The notes beneath the pieces were generated by a model, which saw only the letters and a list, made by a program, of their open reading frames with translations, was not told the DNA's origin and made no database searches. A stretch of DNA of 64,000 bases from Arthrinium phaeospermum (taxonomy: Eukaryota > Ascomycota > Sordariomycetes > Amphisphaeriales > Apiosporaceae). The DNA lies in the NCBI GenBank assembly GCA_006503535.1, contig QYRS01000016.1, positions 186,001 to 250,000 on the forward strand, given 5' to 3'. Positions within the stretch are counted from its first letter, which is position 1; every line of letters begins with the position of its first letter. Shown here piece by piece: positions 37,801-48,782 of this stretch. The position numbers were made by a program, and so were the translations under genes.

Positions 37801-40800
37801 TAATTATTATATTTAAATATTATTTTTATAATATAAAATTTATATTAATTTATTATTATTTAAACCTTAACGATATTAAATAATATAAATTAAACTACTT
37901 TATTAAAAACGAGATATTTTACGATAAAAAAAGCTAAATAATATTAAGCGAATTAATAATTCTCTTTATATATTTTTTATTAATTAAGGAATATAATAAA
38001 CTTTTAAATAATATTAATATTAAAATATATATTAATTATAAAAACCTTATTAGGTTTATAAATAAAGTTAAGAAAAATATATATAAAAAATATTACGTAA
38101 ATAAAAATTAATACCTACCTTATTATTAAAGCTTAAATAAAAAAAGTATAATATATATTTTAAAAATTAATTTAAAGAGATAATTATATTTAAGAAATAG
38201 TAAGTAAAATTAAAATCGCTAAAGTTATACCGATCGCTTAAATTAACGTTAAATATAAGTTTTAAATATTAATAAATTAATTAAACTAACTTTTAAAAAC
38301 TTAAGACATTAGGTTAACCCTTTAAGTTATTACCGAAGCTATTATTTATTAATAAAACTAAGTTAATTAATTAATTATAAAGATTTATTTAACTATCTTT
38401 TAATTAACTATTTTTATAAGAATAATAAATAAATAAATTATAAAGGGGTAATAATAATACGTTTTTTATAATTTATAATAACGGTTTTATTTATAAGTTT
38501 AAATTTAAAATAATATATATAATTTATAATATATATTTTATTTATAAATTTAAAATTAAATTAACGTATATAATTTATATTATATTATATTATTATAATA
38601 ATACTTTAAAATCCTTTTAATAAAGCCTTAGCTAATTAATATATTAATAATACTAATATATATATTATTATTAATAAACGAGGGATTTTAAAATTATTTA
38701 TATATTATAATAAATAAAAAAATATATTTTTATTTAAAACCTCTCGCTTAAAAGAATTAAAACCTTAAAAAATTATTAAATTTAAGTATATATTATAACT
38801 TATTTAAATACCTATTTATTTTAAATCCTTATATTATTTTATTAATTATAACTAAAAATAAATCTTATTTATTTATTAATTATAATTAGAAATAAATCTT
38901 AATTATTATTATAAAAACTATTTAACTTAACTTAATATAAAACTTATAATTAAAACTTATTTATATATTTAATATATTATACTTAAGCTTATATAAACTA
39001 AACCTTTATTATTTTATAAAAGTCGGTTTTAATTTATATTTTAATATATTTTAAATAAGTTATTAAAGAGTATATTTTAATTATATTAAAAATAAAGTTA
39101 AGATTAAAGGGCTTAAAAATATTAATTAAATTTATATTATTATAAATAAAATAAACTAATTATAAATAGCTAATTATTTTAATTAACGGTAAAAATATTA
39201 GTTATAAGGTTTTTTATAATAATAATATTTAATTAAATAATTAAAAAACTTTTAATAAAAATAAAAAGATACGTTTATATAATTTATATATTTATTTATA
39301 TTAAACGGTTATTTAAAAACTTAATTAAAAAAGAATATTAATTTAAAATAAAGGGATTTTTATTTTAATAAAAATAGTAATTAAATTATATAATAAGGTT
39401 TTAATTATAGTTTAATTAATATAAAATATACCTTTAAACTTTTTAAAAATACTATTTTTAATAACTTATTTAATTTTATTTTATTTATTAAGTTATATAA
39501 TAAAAATATAATCTACTTTTTTATTTAAATTATAATTATAAATATTTTTTAGCGGGCTATTATTGAATTAAATAAGCTCGGCTTTAATTTTATTATAAAT
39601 CTTAACTTTAACGCGATTATTTAATAATATAAAGTATATATATCCTATAATTAGAATTAGCTTAAAGTTTTTCTTTAGCTAAATTAACCACTTTAGCGTT
39701 TATAATAAAACTATTTAAAGATATTAAATAAATATATATAATTTCTTTAAATAATATAATAAAATATAAAACTTACTCTTTAATAATAATAGCATTTATA
39801 ATAACTTTAAATTTAATAACTAGTTAATTAATAATAATATTAAAGTTTAACTTATTAAATATTAAATTTAATAATAGTATATAAATATAATAATTCTATT
39901 TAGCTTTAAAACGTTTATAGTTTTAAAAGGTTTAAGCTATATAAATTAAATAATTTAAAGTCTTAAATTCTTTAAAGGTATTTAAATTAAATCTTTCGAT
40001 TAAGTAAAAATAATATTTTAATATATAAATATCTTTTATTAAAACTTATTCCTTAATCTTATAAAGGAAAATATCCGCTTTATACTTTATAATAATTTAA
40101 AAATTAATATATAATAATTAAATATTATTTAATAAAAGCGTTTTATTCGTAATTATTTATATTAATTTTTTAAATTATTTTAACATAGCTTTAAACTTTA
40201 AAGGGATAAGTTTAAGTTTATATTTAAATTAGTTATTAATATTAACCTTATTATATTTTATTAAAAAATACGATCGAAATCGTAAGCGAAGGCTTTTTTA
40301 TTAAAAACGTAATTAGAATAATATTTTAAAAGTAATATTAAAATTATTTATATTATTAATTAGTATAAGTCGATAAAGATATTATTTTATAAAAAACTTA
40401 TTATTTATAAAGAACCGTTTTTAATTAAGCGTAATAGATAAAGAATCGAGCGGTGTGGCGAATATATTATATTAATTAATAAAAGTATTATTTATTATAT
40501 TATATTCTTTTTTAATATAAACGCGTTTAACGGGAGGTTTTTAAATAATATATAAAATAGGATTATTAACTTTATTAATTAAAATAACGTTAAATAAAAG
40601 TATAGGATAATTTTTCGTATATACACTTTTAATTAAAGCGATTTAAAATTTAATAATATATATATATATAGTGGGCGATAATTTTAAAAAGCGAAAAGGT
40701 AAGTAATTATATAATAAATAAAGAATATATATTATTAAAAATAAAGAGGTTTTTATAAGTAATAGTTATATAGGATATTAAATTTATATTAAAATATATT

Positions 40801-42864
40801 TATATAATCGATAAAAAACATGTCGCTATTAATATTAATGATAGTTTTAATAGGTAATAATATATTAAAAGCTGAGTAGGATTAAGTAATACGTACCGAA
40901 AAACGTTAATAAAGGAACGAGCGGTAATCGAGGCGAGCGCGCTTAATTAAATTAAGGTGTAAAAGAACGGTATTTATAAAGGTTAAAAGGGTATATAATA
41001 ATTATATTATGAAAGCTAAATAATTAATTAAAAGGAATTATAATAAAAGCCTTATCGACCTTTTTAAAATAAAAGTGTTAAAGTGAGTTTTATTATTTAT
41101 TAAATTATAAATATTTAATAAATATAAATAAGATATTTTTAAATTTTTTAAAGTTATTATAATTGTTTTTATATTAAAAATTAATTTTAATATTAAATTA
41201 ATAATTAAAAAAGCTTTATATAAAACGTTTAAATTTAAATATATTAATAAATTATATAAATAAGCTATATAAAATAATTTTTTTTTTAAAAGAATATAAA
41301 CTTCTTAATATAATACCGTAATATTAAAATAATATTAAAATATAAAAATTTAAAATATTTTTTTTAAAAATATTTTAAAAATTTCTATTTATATAACGTT
41401 ATAAAACGATTATTATTATTTTAATTTTAAAAGGGAACGCTTTAAAAGGAGCTATTTTTACGGCTCTTATTAAAAATAATATTATAAATAATTATAATAA
41501 CGTTAATAAATTTATATTAAACGTACTTAAAATTATATAAGCTTTTAATATTATCGTTAAAAATATTAAAATAGCGAAAGAGTTTTAAAAACGTTAAACT
41601 ATTTAAAAAAAAAGAACGATAAAAAAATTTAAATTATTATTAATAAGTTCGATATAAATTCGAAAATGTTTATTAAAAACTACTTTTTTATATATAATAT
41701 TATTAAAATTTTAAACTTATTATATTAAAAATATCGTTTAAAAAAAAACATATTATTTTAATATTAAATAAGCGAATAATATAATATTATATTAATAATA
41801 TATAATAATTTAATTAAAAAATTAATATTTAAATTACGAAAAATTCGGGAAAAACTAATTATTTTAAATCCCTTTTTAAAATTCTTAAAACCTTTTTTAA
41901 TTAATAAATTCCTTAATTCTCTTTTATTAAATTATAATATTTTTAAAACGTTATTTATATAAATTTATAACTTTTTTTTAACCTACGTTAAAAACGGTAC
42001 GATTAAATTTATTTAAAGAATTAATTTTAAAATAACCTTTTTAAAAATAATTAAAGAAAAGAAATTTAAAAAAAACTTTAAAATTTAACTTATAGTTTTA
42101 ATCGCTTTATTTAAAAAATTTATTAAATATAGCTTTTATAAACGCTTTAATTATAAAGAAAAAAATTATTATTAAAAAAATAAAAGTTTAATATTAAAAA
42201 AACTTAAAAACCGTTTTAATAAAAAACGAAATAAATAATTAAAAAAATATATTAAATAAAAAAAAGAAAAAACGTTAAAAAAAGCGATAATAATAATAAA
42301 TAATAATTATAATAAGCCTTTAATTTATATAACTTAATAAATAAATAACTAAATATAAGGGTATATATTAAGTTAAAGGTTTAAATTCCTTTAAAAGCGT
42401 TATTTTTTAGCTTTTATTACGATAAGAAATAGGGTTTCTTTTCGTATTATATTAAACCGGTAAGAGCCGGCGAACCGATTCGGTCCGCAACTATAATTAA
42501 TACGTACCGATTAAATATATTAATATTTATATAAAAAACTTATAAAAAATTAATTATATTATATAATACCGGGTTTAAACTTAAAATTAGTACGTAATGT
42601 TTAAATTTAAATCCGGCTATTTAACCGATTAATTAAAAGCTCGTTATATTTATTAAAATTCTATTTAATATTATTATTTATATTTATAATAAATTTAATA
42701 TAATTTTTTTAAAATAATTTTTAACCGATTAATAAAATACTTACCTTTTTAACTTTATATTTATTTTATAAAACCTATTTATTAAACCGGCTTAATCGAA
42801 TTAATCGAATTATATAATAGCCTCGCCGTAAAACAAGGTCTATTTATATTTAGGTCGAACCGAT

Positions 42865-42884
42865 AAAAAAAAAAAAAAAAAAAA
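42865..42884 (+). other. Uninterrupted poly-A tract of 20
   Basis: Twenty consecutive A directly after GGTCGAACCGAT and just upstream of the copia remnant. It is preceded by a patch with unusually high GC for this block (about 42.43-42.53 kb, e.g. AAGAGCCGGCGAACCG). It may be the 3' tail of a retroposon or simply a RIP product of an A/G run. Confidence 0.35.
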
Positions 42885-43379
42885 TAAATAATTATAATAA
42901 TATATTAAATTAATTATTTATTTTAAAAACTTTATATTTTTATTATTTTTTTAATTATAAATTTTAATAATAATAATAATAATTTTATTAAACATTATTA
43001 ACTTTTAATTTTAAAAACTTTATTTTTAAAATATATATTACTTAAATTAATTTTTAATAATACTTTTATAAATAAAAAATATATTAATAACCTTTAAAAA
43101 GAGTTACTTTATAATTTTAAATTTATAAATAAAGAAATTATTATAAATATTATCGAAAACGTTTTAATTAATTTTAAATTTAAAGATTAAACCTTTAAAT
43201 AAAGCTTTATAATTATTATATTAAACTTTAATAAAAAAAAAGCCTTAATAAAACGATTTATAAAAATATATATATTAAATATCGATTATTTTTAATATTT
43301 AAAAGGAATTAAAAAAAACTTTTAAAACTTTCGTTTATATTAAAGCTTTAATTTTTTAAATATTAATAATAAAACCTTA

Positions 43380-46300
43380 TTATTAATTTATAAAAATAAT
43401 TTAATAATTAAGTTTTAAATTAATAAAAAAAATATCTTTTTTATATTTTATAACGTAATATATTATTTTAACGTTAATTATAATTTTTTTTTTATTTTAT
43501 AAATAAAGAAATAAAGTATTAAATTTCTATTTATTTTAATTAATATTTAAAAAATAAAAAAAAAATTTTTTTTTATTATATTTATTTATAACGAATTATA
43601 TATAATTAATTAATTAATTAAATAACTAAATATTATAAGTTTTAATATAATTTTAAACGTTTATTTTATAAATTTATTTTTTAAAATATAATATAAACGC
43701 TTAAATTATTTAAATAAAAAAGTTATAATAAATCTTTTAAATATATTTATCGAGTTAAAACTTATAAAATTATATTATTTTTATTTAATTTATATTAAAA
43801 TATAAATAAAAAAATAACTATATTATAAAAAACTTTATAAAAAAATATAATTTCGAATTATTATATATTAATTTTATTAATATATTAAATAAATTTATTA
43901 AATATAATAAATTTAAAAAATAAGTTATAATTATTAATAATTTCTTTTAAATAAAATAAGTTATATTTATATAAAATATTATCGAATTCTTAACCTTATT
44001 TAAATTATTTTTTAAAAAATATAAACGATTTAAATAACGTTATAAAATTATTATATTCGATTAAAAACCTATTTTTATTAAAAAAACCTTCGAAATTATA
44101 ATTTTTAATAAAAGTATTTTATTATTTTTCTCCTTTATCGATTAATATTAATTTAATAATATTATAAAACGAATAATTAGAATTTTTAAAGAATATATAT
44201 ATATATATTAATAAGTTTCGAATTATAAATTATATATTAATTTATAATTATTTAAATAATTATTTATATATAAAATCGATTATTATATAAACGTTTAAAA
44301 ATTATTTTATATAAAATTTAATATAAAATATTATTTAATTTAATTTATTTTTATATTATTAAAATAAAAAATTAATATATTTTTAAAAAAAAAGTACTCT
44401 CTTTAATAAAAATAAACCGTATAAAATATTCGATTATATTAATAATAATATTATTAATTATTAAATTTTTTTTAAAAACGAATAAATTATTTAAATTAAT
44501 AACGTTTATTTTAAAAAACGCTATTTATATTTATATAATATTAAAAACTATTTTAATAACTTTTATAAACTATTTTACTTTACTTTTTATACGTTTTAAA
44601 TATTAAAACGCTTTAAAATACCGCTTTTAATAAAGAAAAATAACGAATTATTACTTAAAAACGAACTTATAACTAAATTATTTAATATAAAATTTTTAAT
44701 TAAGCTTAACTTTAAACTTAACGAATTTAAAAAATAACCTCGTTACGATTTATTAACGCTCTCTTAAAATATAATATCGACGAAGATTTTATAAAACGAT
44801 TATTAAAAAAGTTTAAAAAAAAACTTTAAAAAATTTTTTAAAAAAAGCTTAAAAAAAACTTAAAATATAATAATAAAAATAATAATTATTAAAACTTTTT
44901 AAAATTAAAACCGAAAATAATAATAATAAGCTTAAAAAATATTATTATAAAATATTTAAAATTTTATTTATATATTAATTAATAAAACTACGTTAATAAA
45001 TATATTATTCTTATTAATAATATAATAAATTAAAATTTATTTTAAAAATTATCCTTTATATATACCTTTTCTTTTTTTATAATTATTATAATAAATATTA
45101 AATTAATAAAATTAAATAGTTATAAAATAATTAAAAAAAATCGATAATAAAAAAAATAATATATAATTATAAAAAACGAAATTATATTATTTTTACGTAA
45201 TAAAACTTATTAATTTTATAAACTCTTATTTAAAAAAAAGTTTTTAATTTAAAATAAATATATAAATTTAAACAAGGCTTTTAAAAGGAAATTATTTAAT
45301 ATAAAACTTAATAAATTATTTAAAGCTTTAAATAAATTAAAAAAATTAATTATAATAAAATATTTATTTTTATTATTAAATTTATAAATTATAAAACTTT
45401 ATTTATTATTATAATTATAATAAATTTATTTTTAAAATAAATAAATATTAAAACGGCTTTTTTATATAATATAATAATTAAGGAAATTTATATATAATAA
45501 CCGTTAGATTTTAATAATAATATTAAAAAAATATATAAGTTTAATCGAGTTTTTTATAAATTTAAATAAACTTTAAAAATTTAATATAAAATACTCGTTA
45601 AATATTTTAAAACTTTAAGTTATAAACCTTTTAATTTTAATATCGGAATATTTTTTAATAAAAAAATATATATTATTATATACGTTAACGATTTATTTAT
45701 TATTAATTTTTTTCGCGAGGAAATTAATAAATTTAAATAGCTTTTAAATTAACGTTTTAAAATAATTAATTTTAATTCTTATTTATACTATTTTAATATA
45801 TTAATTAAATAAAATTATAAAAAACGAGTAATTTATTTAAATTAATAAATATACTTTAAGAAAGTATTAAAGGATTTCGGTATAAAAAATTATAATTTAT
45901 AATTTATATTTATAAATATAATATTATTTAAAATACTCGCTATTAATTATATTATAAAATTAATAAATAAGCTTTAATATTAAAAAGTTATTAATTTATT
46001 TATATACGTTATATTTAAAATTAAGCTTAATATTATTTATTTAATATTATATTTTAATAAATACTTATTAAAATTTAATAAATAATATTTTAATAAAATT
46101 AAAAAGATATTTTAATATTTAAAAAAAACGCTTAATTATAAATTAATTTATTAAAAATTACTTTAAAAATTTATAAATTATATTAATATTAATTAAATAA
46201 GTAATAAATAATTTAAATAGTTTATAACCGGTTATATTTTTTATATTAATAATAATATTATTAATTAAACCTTAAAACTATTTTTAACTATCGCCCTTTT

Positions 46301-46620
46301 ATCGTATAAATTAAAAATAATAGGATAAATTTAAATAATTAAAAAGGCGGTTTAATTCCGAACTTTTTTTAAAAAACTTTATATTAATATAGAAATAAAG
46401 AAAATATCCCTTATTATTATTTTTAATAATAATTAAAGTATTATCGCATTAATAAAAAATTTAAAATTTTACGTAAAAATTAAATATATAAATTTAAAAA
46501 AGAAATAAATTAAATAAAAATAATAATTTAAAGAAATTAATATATAATTTATTTTAATAAAAAAATAAATTACCGATAAATTTATAAAAACTTTTTTAAA
46601 AAATACCTTTTATATTTTTA
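43380..46620 (+). mobile_element. RIP-inactivated Ty1/copia retrotransposon remnant
   Basis: Translating through stops shows copia pol in order. Integrase-like: near 44.07-44.19 kb, IKKTFE, then FFSFID and FNNIIKRIIR, corresponding to the 'NGxxER' segment. Reverse transcriptase: INIKTAFLY at 45441 (family DVKTAFL), KEIYI, YVNDLFII at 45681 (family YVDD, D changed to N). RNase H: TGYIFYI and TIALLSYK near 46287 (family ALSSCEAEY). C-terminus: IIALIKNLKF near 46437 and KYINLKK. From 45441 to beyond 46446 all motifs lie in one frame over 1 kb with no indel; the stops are TAA/TAG where CAA, CAG or TGG is expected. This is mutation by RIP alone. The integrase reading is in another frame, so at least one indel lies between. 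I could not find convincing LTRs immediately flanking it. Confidence 0.8.
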
Positions 46621-47619
46621 AAATCGTTATTAATTTTTACTTTCGATTAGAAACTTTATAAACGATATAAAACCTTTTAATATTATTAACGTTATTATAA
46701 TAAACTATTTATTAATTTCGTTACGTAATTTATAACTTTATTAAATTACCTTTATAATTATTTTATAAAATTTTTATTAATAACGACCTTTTTAATAATA
46801 ATAATTCTACTATTTTTATTTTTATATACTTATAATATATTATTTAAAAGTTTTTAACGAAAATTATAACTTCGTTTTTATTTTATAATAACTTATTATA
46901 TTTAATTTAAAATATATCTTTTTAAATACTTATATTATTTAATATTTATTTAATTAATTTTTATATATAAATAATAAAAATAAACGCTTTTTTTCGTAAT
47001 TATAAAATATTTAAAACCTTTTATATTTATTTATATATCGTTTTATTTAATAATGACGTTAATAAAATTAATTAAAGGCTTTATATATTTAACGTTAATA
47101 ATTATAATATTTATAACTTTTTTATAATTATAAAAAAAGGTATATATAATTATAAATTTACTTTTTTTAATACTTTAAACGGTTTATTTATTAATAACTT
47201 TTAAAAAAACGTTATATAATATATTTAAATCTTTATATAAATTATAAAATTAAAAAAAGGGAAAATATTAATCTTTTTAACGTTAATATTAAAAAAGCGT
47301 TTTTTATTTTAAACACTTAAATTTTTAACGCGTTATATAGAAAATAATGCGTTTATTATAATATATTTAAAAAAAAAAGAAATTTTTATTAAGAATTAAG
47401 GAATTTTATATAAATTATAATATTATTTAAAAAGTTATAAATAAATATTTATAACGGTTATTTTAATAATTTTACTTATAAATTATAATAAAAAATATTC
47501 CTTTTTAAAGATTTAATAATTTTAAAATTAAAAATTATATAAAATTTATAAAGGAATAATAAATATAATTATTATAAATATATAATTAAAAACGAAATAT
47601 ATATATATTTCGAAAAAGA

Positions 47620-47756
47620 GTATTAAAATTCCGATATATATATATATATATATATTATACTTTTCCCCTTATAAGAGAAGGATTAGCTAAATAATCCATT
47701 TATTTATTTATATACGTTCCATACCTTCCACTACTATACGATAGGCTGTACTAGAG
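47620..47756 (+). repeat. Right copy of ~140 bp direct repeat bracketing the AT-rich block (LTR-like)
   Basis: Same orientation as 10968-11110. This copy is less mutated, especially its outer half (ACGTTCCATACCTTCCACTA), which lies where composition returns to normal. Differences from the left copy are transitions only. A plausible reading is the 3' LTR of the outermost element, with the left copy as its 5' LTR and later insertions between. The copia remnant ends about 1 kb upstream and may be one of those insertions. Confidence 0.6.
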
Positions 47757-48665
47757 TTTCTGATATAATTCTAAGCATTCCGATGCGCCCTCAGCCAACT
47801 GTCCTCGGCCGGCGGCTATGCAAAACCTCGGATCCGGGGTCAATTTGTGCCGCGTTGGTAGATCTATCGATCCGAGAAGGCCGCAGCGGTACCAGCGTGG
47901 TGGGCGCGAGGGCATGCGCAACGTATAGATGGATCGCCTGTCATACCTGCATATGCAGTTGGATATGCAGTGTAAATGCAGGGAACCCGTGCCAGAGAAA
48001 CATCTACAAGCCGCAATGCTGGGGTTACACATGGCGGAATAATTACCCGAGGCGGTGGTCGTGACAAAAGGAGTTAGGGCCACTTCCCAGTCAGACCAAC
48101 AACTGATCCAACAAGAAGTTTTCAGAATGCTTCTATTTTTAGCGCCGCCTACTTCGCTTCGAACGGCGCTAGTAGATAGATTTTATAGCTCTAGCCGCCT
48201 GTAGACTACACCACACCTTCAATCTTACAACCCATGCACCGTATTTCTGGCCTCATTGATTCGTACATGCACATGACCGATTCCCTAGGCCAGCTATGGT
48301 GCCGTTGGTTTTGACCATTGTGATGCCTGATGACGCAGCATCCAACACCGCCTTTTAGGATTTCCTGATTGGACTGCACTCACCAGATAGCCAACCCTCT
48401 TCCCAGTCAAGGGCTTTCCGTCAGGGGCATATTGAACTGTTATTTGACACTGTCGGGGTTAACCTGCAAGGTACTAGGCTCAATCTCATGAGGCCTCGTA
48501 TTCATGTGACGTTGGGAGCCGCAATGCGGAAAGACACTTTGGCGACGGAGAGGTGCATACACGAGAAACGGATCAAGGTCAGATTTTCGAAACATGGTGG
48601 GCAGTTCATACCGTCCTACAAGATAGGCCAAGGCAATGTATTCTCACCATCGGCGTCGACAGGAA
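47757..48665. other. Intergenic region right of the AT-rich block
   Basis: About 0.9 kb of normal composition. Short frames occur near 47.75-48.08 and 48.44-48.67 kb without motifs or splice logic. It contains one hairpin at 48133-48178 and the upstream promoter of the subtilase gene. Confidence 0.45.
48133..48178. repeat. Inverted repeat/hairpin
   Basis: TAGCGCCG at 48140-48147 is the exact reverse complement of CGGCGCTA at 48164-48171, with a 16-nt loop. The stem extends imperfectly outwards to CTAT/ATAG. It lies in intergenic DNA. It may be a small element end or a structured transcript end; no function can be assigned. Confidence 0.4.
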
Positions 48666-48673
48666 TATAAATA
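48666..48673 (+). promoter_or_regulatory. TATA box of the subtilase gene
   Basis: TATAAATA about 110 bp upstream of the ATG at 48783, followed by a C/A-rich leader (CAACCCACCACACCCCC). This supports the chosen start. An earlier in-frame ATG at 48702 lies only about 30 bp from the box and would spoil the signal peptide. Confidence 0.45.
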
Positions 48674-48782
48674 CAACCCACCACACCCCCAAGACCCTTT
48701 GATGGAACATGACTTGAGCCTACATATAACTCCTTTGGTTTCTATTATTCCTGATTCGTTGCACACTCCTTTTCATGCAGCC

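Larger units (their letters stand above)
10981..47690. repeat. AT-rich, RIP-mutated repeat block (~36.7 kb)
   Basis: The stretch is almost entirely A and T, by eye well over 80 percent (not counted). The dinucleotides CA and TG are very rare while TA is dominant and CG is still common, the signature of C-to-T mutation at CpA on both strands (RIP). Because ATG becomes ATA, almost no start codons remain, and the only frame of length is a tandem-repeat artefact near 16.6 kb. Recognisable contents are a copia retrotransposon (about 43.4-46.6 kb), tandem repeats at 13.7 and 16.6 kb, a poly-A run at 42.87 kb, and a few less-mutated patches (about 36.84-36.89, 40.90-40.98 and 42.43-42.53 kb) that may mark element borders. 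The rest is presumably nested, decayed transposons that I cannot name. A role as centromere or heterochromatin domain cannot be judged from sequence alone. Confidence 0.93.

Noticed and set aside
47751..48083. Overlapping 60-110-aa frames on both strands right of the block
   Set aside because: No splice logic, motifs or coding bias; frames on opposite strands overlap, as expected by chance.
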